DNA of 32,897 nucleotides from Planctomycetota bacterium (GTDB lineage Bacteria > Planctomycetota > MHYJ01 > JACPTZ01), in contig JACPTZ010000049.1 of the NCBI GenBank assembly GCA_016192525.1, positions 1 through 32,897 of the forward strand. The letters run 5' to 3'. A model generated the notes under the pieces. That model saw only the letters and a program-made list of their open reading frames with translations. It did no database searches and was not told the DNA's origin. This document shows, piece after piece, positions 22,983-30,328 of this stretch (positions are counted from its first letter, which is position 1; each line of letters opens with the position of its first letter). Both the position numbers and the translations under genes were made by a program.

Positions 22983-24019
22983 CGACCTGCTTTCACCCGG
23001 GACACCGGCGCGTCCTGCGCCTCCAGGAATGGGATCAGGGCGTTCTCGATCCAGAGCGCGGAGTTTGCATTCTCGTCCAGCGCCCTCTGTGCGACCATCA
23101 GGCCTTCGAGGAGTCCGGCGAGGCGCTCCGCGTCGCCCAGTCGGGCGCATCGTTCGGCGGCTTTCAGGGAGAGCGGATCGGCCGTGTCGGACGCGGGCGC
23201 CCCGCACGCCGCCCTGAGGGCCAGGCGGAGCGGCTCGGCGAGAAAACCCAGAAGCTCTTTCGCCCGTCCCCGGGCCCCTTCGAGACTCCCGGATCCGCCC
23301 TTTCCCGCCGTCACCGCGGCGTCAATCCAGGGCGCCGTGGCGCCGCGATCCGCGAAAGGCTCGAGGAAGGCCCGGCGTCGCTCCAGCGATCCTCCCTCGC
23401 GGAGACGCAGGGCCTCGCCGGGGCGCCCGTCGGCCAGCGCAGCGAGGAGACCCGCCTCCGCCGCCGGCACCTTCTGCGCCTTCAGCACGCGGGCCACCTC
23501 CTCCGGCGGCAGCGGGCCGAAGCGGATCGACTGACAACGGGAGACGATCGTCGGAAGCAGCCGCTCCGGATGCGCCGCGACGAGGAGAAAGACGGTGTTC
23601 TTCGGCTGTTCCTCAAGGGTCTTGAGAAGTGCATTCTGGGACTCGTCGGGGAGGCATCTCTCGGCCTCATCGATGAGGCAGACACGCACCTGTCCGCGGG
23701 CCGGGAGAATCGCGAGCGCGGGAAGAAACTCCTCACGAAGGTACTTCATTTTCACGATGTCCTTCTCGCCTTCGATCTCTGGAATCAGAAGATCAGGCTG
23801 ATTCTCCCTCGCCAGTCTCTCGCACGCGGCGCACTCCCCGCACGCCTCATCGCCGCGCCGGTCGCAGAGGAGCGCGGCCGCGAAGGCCGTGGCCGCGCGG
23901 TGCTTGCCCACGCCCGCGGGGCCGTGGAGGAGGTAGGCCGGCCCGAGCGCCCGTCCCCGGGCCAGGGTCCGGAGCCGGATCAGCGCCGACTCATGACCGA
24001 TGATGTCGCGGAAGAACAT
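22979..24019 (-). CDS. holB: DNA polymerase III subunit delta' (clamp-loader)
   Basis: A 346-residue clamp-loader delta' subunit of the replicative polymerase. The N-terminal AAA+ module begins FFRDIIGHESALIRLRTLAR (the RFC box II-like I-x-G-x-x) and YLLHGPAGVGKHRAATAFAA, where the Walker A threonine/serine is replaced by His40, in line with delta' not hydrolysing ATP. A zinc module follows with Cys52, Cys60, Cys63 and Cys66 (CDRRGDEACGECAAC). The Walker B-type VCLIDEAERCLPDESQNALL and the SRC sensor (TIVSRCQSIRF) are present. The C-terminal collar domain is short but in family range. The start at 24019 overlaps tmk by 29 bases; the stop overlaps the PSP1-like gene by four. Confidence 0.94.
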   Translation of the reverse strand: MFFRDIIGHESALIRLRTLARGRALGPAYLLHGPAGVGKHRAATAFAAALLCDRRGDEACGECAACERLARENQPDLLIPEIEGEKDIVKMKYLREEFLPALAILPARGQVRVCLIDEAERCLPDESQNALLKTLEEQPKNTVFLLVAAHPERLLPTIVSRCQSIRFGPLPPEEVARVLKAQKVPAAEAGLLAALADGRPGEALRLREGGSLERRRAFLEPFADRGATAPWIDAAVTAGKGGSGSLEGARGRAKELLGFLAEPLRLALRAACGAPASDTADPLSLKAAERCARLGDAERLAGLLEGLMVAQRALDENANSALWIENALIPFLEAQDAPVSRVKAGR

Positions 24020-24641
24020 CGCTCACCGCTCTCCAGACCTTGTCGGACACCGCCTCCCGCGACCCGCGGGCGTCGACGACCCGCGCCCGGCGCGGCCCGA
24101 TCTCGCGCGCGAGCCGCAGAAACCCGGCCCGCACCGCCCGGTGAAACCGGAGGCCGCTGGCCTCGAGGCGGTCCTTCGACTTCCCCCTCCGCGCCAGACC
24201 CTCCTCCGCCGGAACATCGAGAATCACCGTCCGATCCGGCGCGATCCCGCCGGTGGCGAAGCGGCCGATCTCCTCGACGATCCCGGCCCCGAGCCCGCCC
24301 GCGATCCCCTGATAGACGATGGAGGCGCTGACGAACCGCTCGCAGACGACGATCTCGCCCCGGGTCAGGGCGTCCCGAAGCACCTCCGCGCAGAGCTGGG
24401 CGCGGCTGGCCATGTAGAGCAGGAGTTCGGCCCGGCGGTCCATTTCGGTCCGGGCGCGATCGAGCAGGAGCGAGCGGACGCGCTCACCGATCCGGGTCCC
24501 GCCGGGTTCGCGAAGGTGCCGGACGCGAAACCCCGCCCTTCGGATGCGGGCGAGGAGACGATGGGCCTGGGTCGACTTCCCGCCTCCGTCCGGACCATCG
24601 AGGACAAGGAGGCGGCCTGCACTGCAGCTCTTGAGGGTCAT
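23991..24641 (-). CDS. tmk: Thymidylate kinase
   Basis: A 216-residue dTMP kinase, which phosphorylates dTMP to dTDP for DNA synthesis. The P-loop is VLDGPDGGGKSTQAHRL (residues 13-29), followed by the dTMP-binding LREPGGTRIGERVRSLLLD, AELLLYMASRAQLCAEVLRD and the DRY-like CERFVSASIVYQGIAGGLG. The LID region RRGKSKDRLEASGLRFHRAV is arginine-poor in the first half, resembling the type that keeps the catalytic arginine in the P-loop loosely; I make no firm class call. No Shine-Dalgarno sequence is apparent before the ATG at 24641, which lies 36 bases after the metallopeptidase stop. The coupling tmk-holB is conserved in many bacteria. Confidence 0.94.
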   Translation of the reverse strand: MTLKSCSAGRLLVLDGPDGGGKSTQAHRLLARIRRAGFRVRHLREPGGTRIGERVRSLLLDRARTEMDRRAELLLYMASRAQLCAEVLRDALTRGEIVVCERFVSASIVYQGIAGGLGAGIVEEIGRFATGGIAPDRTVILDVPAEEGLARRGKSKDRLEASGLRFHRAVRAGFLRLAREIGPRRARVVDARGSREAVSDKVWRAVSDVLPRHHRS

Positions 24642-24677
24642 GCTAGCACCGCCCGCGCCGGGCGGGCAAGGGGAAGT

Positions 24678-26231
24678 TCAGTCCAGATACCTCGTCACCC
24701 GTTCCAGCATCGGCTCCGGGGAGAGGCCTTCCGCCCCGATCCGCCGGACCAGTTCGTCCGCGGTGTCGCGCTGGCCGGTCGACCAAAGGGCCTGGAGGAA
24801 CGGGCCGGTCTTCGGATTGCGGAACCAGTCCTCGCCGAACCGCTGCGTCAGCGCGGACGAGAGACAGGCCTCCATCATCCAGGCCCGCAGATATCGCGTG
24901 ACGTAGAAGTGGCGATCCACATCGTAGAGGTACATCTCCGGCGGAAACGGCACACCCGCCGCCGCGCTCATGAGTTCGGCGTAGTGGCCGGCCATCCCGT
25001 CGGGACCGTCGGCCGCGTGCAGGTCGCACTCGTAGGTCACCTTCGCCGCGTAACGTCGGAGAATGTACAGCTCCTGCGTGGCGTACTCGCGCAGAAACTC
25101 CTTCGGCTGCGGGTGCTCGACGACGCGTCGGAGCCACTCCGGGTTCATGAGCAGGTGGTCCATCGTGATGGCGAACCCCTCGGTGAGCGAGTTGTCGCCG
25201 AGATAGCGATACTCCACCGGCTCGCCGGCGCGGGTCCAGGCGAAGTGCATCGCGTGCCCGTACTCGTGAAGGAAGGCGGCGTAGTCGCCGTGGCCGCCCG
25301 CCGGCTGGATGACCAGATAGACCTCCTCCGGCACGCGACAGGGAGAGCAGAAGGCCCGCGGCGACTTCTGCGGCCGCTCCTCGGTGTCGAAGTGGATGCG
25401 CCCTTCGGCGCGCGGATCGATCCCCATCGAAGCCACCATCCCGGTCGCCCGCTCGACGAGCGGCTCCTTCGGGAAGTAGCGGGTCTGCGAATGAGCCCGG
25501 AGGAGGTACGCGAGGTCGTCTCGGCGGGCGTCGCCGGGCGCGAGTCCAAGGTCGCGCTTGAGGAGCCACTTCATGTGCTCGCGGTAAACGTCCTCCGTCC
25601 GCTTCAGGAACCCGGCGAGAGCATCGCGAAGCGCGGTGACGGAGTAGCCGCAGAGGTCCTCGATCATGTCGGTGTAGGCGGGGTATCGGAGCGAGCGGGC
25701 GCCGGAGTGGAGAGCGCCGTGCATCTCGCCGCGGAGCCCGTTCGTATCCCGGAAGACGGTGTTGATGGCGACGGCCAGGGCCCCTCGACGATCGCGGTCC
25801 GACTCGTTCCCGAGCGCGGCCAGGGCGCTCCGGAAGGTGAACTTGCGGCCCCCGACCGCCTGAACCGTGGCCGAGGCCTCGCGGTTGAGGAGGTCGTCGC
25901 TCTGCTCCTTCACCCGCTCGTCGAGATGCGTGAGGATGACCGCCTCGAGGAGGAACCGGAGCCGCCGGACTTCGTCCGACAGCCCGCGACGGTGGATGGC
26001 GGTCGGGGCCTCTCCCCAGGCGCGCGGGACGCTGTCGGTCGGCTTGTCCGCCTCGGCCTTCACCAGGGCGGCCCGCACGACGTCGATCGACTCGCGCTGC
26101 GAGACGCGGGGGTACTTCGCGTAGATCGGGGCCATCTCGGCGTCGGGCTTCTGCCCGCTGAGCGCGAGGTAGTACTCGAGCCCGAGGTCGTGATTGAGGC
26201 CTTCCAGGTCGCCGCGGATCGATTCGAGCAT
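24678..26231 (-). CDS. M3-like zinc metallopeptidase (oligoendopeptidase type)
   Basis: A 517-residue gluzincin resembling the M3 (thimet/oligoendopeptidase F) family, expected to cleave short peptides in the cytoplasm. The zinc motif is AFLHEYGHAMHF (His322-Glu323-x2-His326), and the third ligand is Glu351 in NSLTEGFAITMDHL, 25 residues after the second histidine. The long helical N-terminal part (1-300) and C-terminal blocks such as YLYDVDRHFYVTRYLRAWMM also fit M3-type folds. It has no signal peptide. It is somewhat shorter than classical M3 enzymes of about 600 residues, so a neighbouring subfamily is possible. It starts 17 bases after serA and precedes tmk, within one transcription unit; no pathway link is evident. 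Confidence 0.87.
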   Translation of the reverse strand: MLESIRGDLEGLNHDLGLEYYLALSGQKPDAEMAPIYAKYPRVSQRESIDVVRAALVKAEADKPTDSVPRAWGEAPTAIHRRGLSDEVRRLRFLLEAVILTHLDERVKEQSDDLLNREASATVQAVGGRKFTFRSALAALGNESDRDRRGALAVAINTVFRDTNGLRGEMHGALHSGARSLRYPAYTDMIEDLCGYSVTALRDALAGFLKRTEDVYREHMKWLLKRDLGLAPGDARRDDLAYLLRAHSQTRYFPKEPLVERATGMVASMGIDPRAEGRIHFDTEERPQKSPRAFCSPCRVPEEVYLVIQPAGGHGDYAAFLHEYGHAMHFAWTRAGEPVEYRYLGDNSLTEGFAITMDHLLMNPEWLRRVVEHPQPKEFLREYATQELYILRRYAAKVTYECDLHAADGPDGMAGHYAELMSAAAGVPFPPEMYLYDVDRHFYVTRYLRAWMMEACLSSALTQRFGEDWFRNPKTGPFLQALWSTGQRDTADELVRRIGAEGLSPEPMLERVTRYLD

Positions 26232-26248
26232 GGGGTACTCCGGGGGGA

Positions 26249-27826
26249 CTACAGCCGCACGGCCTTCAGCACGTCGATCCCCGCCTCGCGGCGCAGTTCC
26301 TCGCAGACCGGGGCCGGAACGACGTCATCGAGGGTGAGCACCACCACCGCCTGCTGTCCGGGGGCCGAGCGGCCCACCTCCATCCGCGCGATGTTGATGC
26401 GGTTCCGGCCGAGAATCGTTCCGAACTTCCCGACCATCCCGGGGATGTCCGGATAATACATGATGAGCATGTTCGCGGCCGGGCGCACGTCCACGTCGAA
26501 GGCGTCGATCTTGATGATCCGCGCTTCGCGATCCTCGAAGACCGTACCGGCGGCGAGGCGCCGTCCGGAGTCGGTCTGGATGGCCACGCTGAGGACGTTG
26601 GTAAAGTTCCGGACGTCGCGCGATCGGGATTCGACGATGCGGATCCCGCGGTCCCGCGCCGTGAGTTCCGCGTTCACAAGATTGACCGGCGCCTGGCAGA
26701 TCGGGGCCAGGGCCCCCTTCACGGCGGCGACGGTGAGGAGCCGGGCGTCGTCCGAGACGGCGATGTCGCCGTAGCAGCGGACTTCGATCGTGCGCATGGC
26801 ACCCTCGGCGAGCTGTCCGTTAACCGCTCCAAGGGTCTCGGCCAGACCGACGTACGGGGCCAGCTTCGGATTCCGCAGCGAGACGATGTTGACGGCATTC
26901 CGGGCCGAGCCGGTGGTGAAGAACTCGATAAACTGATCGGCGATGTCGGTGGCCACGCGGACCTGGGCCTCTTCGGTGCTCGCCCCGAGATGCGGCGTGA
27001 GGGTGGCGGTTTCCAGGGAGGACAGGGGGGATGTCCCGAGGGGCTCCTGCGCGAAGACGTCGAGCGCGGCCGCGGCGACCGTTCCGCTCCGGAGCGCCGC
27101 CGCCAGGTCCTCCTCGACGATGATCCCGCCGCGCGCGCAGTTTACAACCCTCACCCCCGGCTTGCAGCAGGCGAAGCGGGCGGCGTTGAACAGACGTTCC
27201 GTCTTCTCGTTCAACGGGGAGTGGATCGTGATGAAGTCGGCGGCGGCGCAGAGCGGATCGAGTTCCACCCGTGTGACGCCCAGCTCCTGCGCCCGCTCGG
27301 GGGTGAGGAACGGATCGTACGCCACGATCTTCATCCCGAAGGCGCGGGCGAACCCGGCCACTTCGGCGCCGACGCGGCCCAGGCCGACGATGCCGAGCGT
27401 CTTGCCGCGGAGTTCCACTCCGACACACGCCTTCTTCTCCCACTTCCCCCCCCGGAGCGCGCGGTCGGCCCGCGCGATGTTGCGCGCGGCGGCGAGGAGC
27501 ATGGCGAAGGTGTGTTCGGCGGCCGAGAGGATGTTGCCGAGCGGCGCGTTCATCACCACGATGCCGCGACGGGTGGCCGCGGGGACATCGATGTTGTCCA
27601 CGCCGACCCCGGCGCGGCCGATCACGCGGAGGTTCCGTCCCGCGTCGATCAGCGGCGCCGTGACCGGGGTGGCGCTGCGGACGACGAGCCCGTCGAACCG
27701 GGGCAGCATCTCGATCAGCGACTCCGCGGGCTGCCCGGTCTTCACCTCCACCTCGAAGCCGGCGGCCCCGCGGAGTCGGGCGATCCCTTCCTCCGCCATG
27801 GCGTCTGCAATCAGGATTCGCGGCAT
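26249..27826 (-). CDS. serA: D-3-phosphoglycerate dehydrogenase
   Basis: A 525-residue type I SerA, catalysing the first step of serine synthesis (3-phosphoglycerate to 3-phosphohydroxypyruvate with NAD+). The domains are: substrate/NAD-binding catalytic part (about 1-315), with RVIGRAGVGVDNIDVPAATR, the nucleotide-binding VGLGRVGAEVAGFAR (GLGRVG at 148-153) and the active-site LTPHLGASTEEAQ; the allosteric substrate-binding domain (about 316-450), with LAPYVGLAETLGAVNGQLAE; and the C-terminal ACT domain (about 450-525), with YPDIPGMVGKFGTILGRNRI, which usually senses serine. The length is typical of the long form. A GGGGAG ribosome-binding sequence precedes the ATG. It heads the long minus-strand run. 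Confidence 0.97.
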   Translation of the reverse strand: MPRILIADAMAEEGIARLRGAAGFEVEVKTGQPAESLIEMLPRFDGLVVRSATPVTAPLIDAGRNLRVIGRAGVGVDNIDVPAATRRGIVVMNAPLGNILSAAEHTFAMLLAAARNIARADRALRGGKWEKKACVGVELRGKTLGIVGLGRVGAEVAGFARAFGMKIVAYDPFLTPERAQELGVTRVELDPLCAAADFITIHSPLNEKTERLFNAARFACCKPGVRVVNCARGGIIVEEDLAAALRSGTVAAAALDVFAQEPLGTSPLSSLETATLTPHLGASTEEAQVRVATDIADQFIEFFTTGSARNAVNIVSLRNPKLAPYVGLAETLGAVNGQLAEGAMRTIEVRCYGDIAVSDDARLLTVAAVKGALAPICQAPVNLVNAELTARDRGIRIVESRSRDVRNFTNVLSVAIQTDSGRRLAAGTVFEDREARIIKIDAFDVDVRPAANMLIMYYPDIPGMVGKFGTILGRNRINIARMEVGRSAPGQQAVVVLTLDDVVPAPVCEELRREAGIDVLKAVRL

Positions 27827-27859
27827 GAGACACTCCCCGCTTAGGCCGGAAAGGGGCGC

Positions 27860-27888
27860 ATTCTAGGGCGGGTGGGCGGCCTCGGCAA
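27860..27888 (-). promoter_or_regulatory. Candidate promoter of serA and the following run
   Basis: On the minus strand, TTGCCG (complement of 27883-27888) and TAGAAT (complement of 27860-27865) are separated by 17 bases, ending 33 bases before the serA ATG. GGGGAG follows as a ribosome-binding site. This is the only clear promoter before the minus-strand run that continues towards 14959. Confidence 0.6.
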
Positions 27889-27987
27889 GCGTTTCCAGCA
27901 CGGCGGCCCGGCACGGCGGCCCAGCACCGCTGTCCAGCCCCGCCTCGATCGCGATCCCCCTCATCCTCCCTCCGCCCCCGTAATACA

Positions 27988-28015
27988 ACAGAATGAACGT
28001 GCACGTTCATTCTGT
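27988..28015. promoter_or_regulatory. Perfect 28-bp palindrome, candidate operator
   Basis: The central 20 bases, AATGAACGTGCACGTTCATT (27992-28011), are extended by ACAG and CTGT to a perfect 28-bp palindrome. The same core, cut by the window end, occurs at 32883-32897 before the PaaX-like regulator gene, with the same 3-base gap to a TATACT box. It is therefore a likely binding site of a dimeric regulator, plausibly that protein. It lies between serA (facing left) and tilS (facing right). Confidence 0.75.
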
Positions 28016-28020
28016 ATACT
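28015..28020 (+). promoter_or_regulatory. Candidate -10 box TATACT next to the palindrome
   Basis: TATACT overlaps the right edge of the palindrome. A convincing -35 element is absent at 16-18 bases, so the operator occupies the -35/spacer position; either a weak promoter blocked by the regulator or one helped by it would fit. It points towards tilS, about 310 bases away now and about 90 if the inserted element is removed. GGAGG (28033-28037) and an ATG (28046) follow, but the frame closes after 13 codons inside the inserted element. Confidence 0.5.
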
Positions 28021-28061
28021 CGCGGGAGTCGCGGAGGGGAGAGTGATGGACGGACGCGGGA

Positions 28062-28067
28062 AGGGGC
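28062..28067. repeat. Target-site duplication AGGGGC, left copy
   Basis: AGGGGC directly abuts the left CTAGCCC end of the 28068-28285 element; the identical six bases abut the right end at 28286-28291. Such a flanking direct repeat is the mark of transposase-mediated insertion. Confidence 0.7.
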
Positions 28068-28285
28068 CTAGCCCGGATTACTCATGAGAGGAACACCGCA
28101 GCCCCGAGTAGCGGCCCGCAGGCCGCGTAACGAGGGGCGGTTCAGGCCGAGTGCCCCGCCTTCTGGGCTGGCCCCTCGTTACGGCCCCGCAGCACGTGCT
28201 GCGGGGCCTACTCGGGGCCTCGGGCATCCGCCTGAACGCTCTCTCATCCGGGAACACGCGAGAATCCATGAATAATCTGGGCTAG
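28068..28285. mobile_element. 218-bp MITE-like element with terminal inverted repeats
   Basis: The left end CTAGCCCGGATTACTCATGA and the right end, read on the other strand, CTAGCCCAGATTATTCATGG, match at 16 of 20 positions or better. The element is bounded by a 6-bp direct repeat. The interior folds: CGTAACGAGGGGC (28126-28138) pairs with GCCCCTCGTTACG (28171-28183), and CCCCGCAGCACGTGCTGCGG (28184-28205 region) is self-complementary. There is no transposase gene, so it would be moved in trans. It sits in the leader between the palindrome/TATACT and tilS. Its interior recurs in inverted orientation at 516-589. The transposase family is not identified. Confidence 0.75.
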
Positions 28286-28291
28286 AGGGGC
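28286..28291. repeat. Target-site duplication AGGGGC, right copy
   Basis: The right-hand partner of the duplication at 28062-28067, immediately after the GGGCTAG end of the element. Confidence 0.7.
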
Positions 28292-28333
28292 TTTTGATTG
28301 ACCGGGTGAGGGAGGAAGGGCACACTCGACCGC

Positions 28334-29398
28334 ATGAGACGAACGGAACGCGATCCCCTCGTGGAGGCGGTGGCCGCGGCCTGCGCGGGGCGGCGCTGGC
28401 GTCGCGGGGCCCGCGTCCTCGTGGCCGTGTCCGGGGGAGCCGATTCGGTGGCGCTCCTGGCCCTTCTCCGCGACCTCAACGCGCGGGACGCACACGGCTG
28501 GAGGATCACCGCGGCGCATCTGGATCACGGCCTGAGGGGCGCCGCCGGGCGGCGTGATGCGCGGTTTGTGCGCGCCCTGTGCCGTCGTTGGGGGATCCCG
28601 TGTCGAACGGAACAGGTTCACCTCAAACGGGACCTGCGGGGAAAGGGCGCCTCGATGGAGGTCTCAGCGCGGGAAGTTCGCTACGACTTTCTGCGTCGGT
28701 GCGCCTCTGCCACCCGATCCCGCCTCGTCGCCACCGCGCACACCCTGGACGATCAGGCGGAGACGGTCCTGTTCCGCGTCCTCAAGGGGACCGGACTCCG
28801 CGGGCTGAGGGGGATTCTCCCGGTGCGCCGGTTTGGTCCCCGCACGAAGACCGTCGTCGTTCGGCCGCTCCTCGGAGTGTCCCGGTCGTCGCTGCGCGAA
28901 TGGCTGCGTCGACGCGGCATCGAGTGGCGCGAGGATGCGTCCAATCTTGATCTCTCCCGCCCCCGGAACCTGCTGAGGACGCGTCTCCTTCCGAAGATCA
29001 GGCGCGAGGTGAATCCGTCGGTCGCCGCGGCGCTGGCGCGGCTTGCCTCGGCGGCGCGGGGAACGCATCGATGGATGGCCGTGGCGGCCGGGCGCTGGAA
29101 GCGCCGCCATGCCGTCACGCAGGTGGAACGGCGGAGTCGATCCAGTGCCCTCCTGGCCCGCGACTGGCGGCGGTGTCCGGACGCCCTCAGACCGGAGATC
29201 TCGCGCCGCATTTTCGAGGAGCTCGGAGCGAAGTCGCATCCCGTTACTACGGCGCGGCTTGAGGCGATCTCCCGGGCGGCGAGCCGGCTCGGTCCATGGC
29301 CCGCGGTGGCCTGTCCGGGGTCGATCCGGGTCCGTCGGGTCAGGGATTTCCTGATATTCGAGCGGGTGCTTCAGAAAAAAAGGGAGTTTGGCCGATAG
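28334..29398 (+). CDS. tilS: tRNA(Ile)-lysidine synthetase
   Basis: A 354-residue TilS, which attaches lysine to cytidine 34 of the minor tRNA-Ile(CAU) so that it reads AUA. The PP-loop is VLVAVSGGADSVALLALL (SGGADS at residues 33-38). Further blocks are ITAAHLDHGLRGAAGRRDAR, VSAREVRYDFLRRCA, LVATAHTLDDQAETVLFRVL (the H-x-x-D-D-Q-x-E-T-x-L signature) and GTGLRGLRGI. The C-terminal part is a short helical domain, as in the short (Aquifex-like) form; no long C-terminal extension exists. The ATG at 28334 is preferred by the position of the PP-loop; only a weak purine stretch precedes it. A repeat element separates it from the nearest candidate promoter. Confidence 0.95.
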   Translation: MRRTERDPLVEAVAAACAGRRWRRGARVLVAVSGGADSVALLALLRDLNARDAHGWRITAAHLDHGLRGAAGRRDARFVRALCRRWGIPCRTEQVHLKRDLRGKGASMEVSAREVRYDFLRRCASATRSRLVATAHTLDDQAETVLFRVLKGTGLRGLRGILPVRRFGPRTKTVVVRPLLGVSRSSLREWLRRRGIEWREDASNLDLSRPRNLLRTRLLPKIRREVNPSVAAALARLASAARGTHRWMAVAAGRWKRRHAVTQVERRSRSSALLARDWRRCPDALRPEISRRIFEELGAKSHPVTTARLEAISRAASRLGPWPAVACPGSIRVRRVRDFLIFERVLQKKREFGR

Positions 29399-29452
29399 AC
29401 GAAAGAGAGGCGATTTATGGGCTGATCCGCCGTCTCCTCCAGGAGCCCCGTG

Positions 29453-29644
29453 ATGGACCCCTCCTCCGGCATCGGCACTGCGGCCACGTCACTCGCCGCT
29501 TCGCTCGGCGCCGCCTCATCCAGTCCCGCGGAAACGGCGAAGGGCGTGAAGGTCCTCAAGGCCGCCCTCACCTCGCAGTCCGCCCTCCTCGACATGGTGA
29601 TGAAATCTCTGGGCGTCGGACAGAACGTCGACCTGCAGGGCTAA
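29453..29644 (+). CDS. YjfB-like small protein (putative motility family)
   Basis: A 63-residue protein resembling the YjfB 'putative motility protein' family, small proteins of unknown biochemical role found with flagellar or chemotaxis genes in Bacillus and others. The recognisable end is LTSQSALLDMVMKSLGVGQN followed by VDLQG, which fits the family's helical stretch and terminal G-x-N-[VI]-D-[VIL] signature; the N-terminal half is alanine/serine-rich (SSGIGTAATSLAASLGAASS). The ATG at 29453 has AGGAG (29441-29445) seven bases upstream; a GTG directly before it is an alternative. It follows tilS by about 50 bases. Its TAA overlaps, in the opposite direction, the TAG of the Aim24-like gene (CTAA at 29641-29644). 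No other motility gene is in view. Confidence 0.72.
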   Translation: MDPSSGIGTAATSLAASLGAASSSPAETAKGVKVLKAALTSQSALLDMVMKSLGVGQNVDLQG

Positions 29645-30318
29645 CTCCCCGATTTCGGAATCCTGGGCAGGAGCCACGAGAGGAACGCGTCCTCGCTCCG
29701 GGTTTGCAGGTAGATCGTCCCGGGTCCGGTCAGTTCGCACACCAGCCCTTCCCCGCTGAAGAACGTCGACTTCAATCCCCCCACTGACCGCACGCTGTAC
29801 TGCACCGTCTCATCGAACGCCACCATGTGGCCGGTGTCGACGATGTACCGTTCTCCCGCGGCGAGCGAAACCTGATGCACCGCCCCGTAGGAGGAGACGA
29901 AGACATAGCCCGCTCCGGAGGCCTTGAGCAGAAAGAGCCCCTCCCGGGAAAAGAATGTCTTCGCCCCTCCCCACTTCGTGTCGATGTCCACGCCGGGATG
30001 CGACGCCAGGTAGGACCCCGACTGGATCATGAGCGAGCGCCCCTGGAGGACGTGACAGACGATGTCTCCGGGGAGCGAAGGGGCCAGGAGGAGTTCTCCG
30101 GGCGTCCCCTGGGCGGTGAAGGTGTTCATGAAGAAGCTCTCGCCCCCGAGAACGCTCCGCTTCAGGGCGCCGAAGATCCCTCCGCGGGTGGAGGTCTCGA
30201 GCTGAATCCCCCCGGACATGCTCACCATCGCCCCCGACTCGGCCGCAACGGCCTCTCCGGCCGCCAGTTTCAGCCGGGCCACGGAGTAGGACGGCCGGTA
30301 CAGCACCTCGTATTCCAT
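29641..30318 (-). CDS. Aim24/TIGR00266-family protein
   Basis: A 225-residue protein of the Aim24-like (DUF124/TIGR00266) family, whose biochemical role is not established; bacterial members are cytosolic beta-barrel proteins related to the tryptophan RNA-binding attenuator fold. The sequence is a series of beta strands with the typical family phrases AAGEAVAAESGAMVSMSGGI, GESFFMNTFTAQGTPGELLL, DIVCHVLQGRSLMIQSGSYL, FFSREGLFLLKASGAGYVFV and ERYIVDTGHMVAFDETVQYS, and ends GPGTIYLQTRS. The length is standard. It is convergent with the YjfB-like gene, with four overlapping bases, and starts 10 bases after the fhs stop, so it can share fhs's transcript. Confidence 0.93.
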   Translation of the reverse strand: MEYEVLYRPSYSVARLKLAAGEAVAAESGAMVSMSGGIQLETSTRGGIFGALKRSVLGGESFFMNTFTAQGTPGELLLAPSLPGDIVCHVLQGRSLMIQSGSYLASHPGVDIDTKWGGAKTFFSREGLFLLKASGAGYVFVSSYGAVHQVSLAAGERYIVDTGHMVAFDETVQYSVRSVGGLKSTFFSGEGLVCELTGPGTIYLQTRSEDAFLSWLLPRIPKSGS

Positions 30319-30328
30319 GATTTCCTCC

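Noticed and set aside
24000-26456. An 818-residue open frame on + across tmk and the metallopeptidase.
   Set aside because: It mirrors clear genes on the other strand, and its composition is that of a shadow frame.
28046-28087. A 13-codon open frame with a good GGAGG before its ATG, downstream of the palindrome.
   Set aside because: It ends inside the inserted element. Without the element the frame runs into the shadow frame of tilS, so it is more likely a chance start or a remnant of the leader than a gene.
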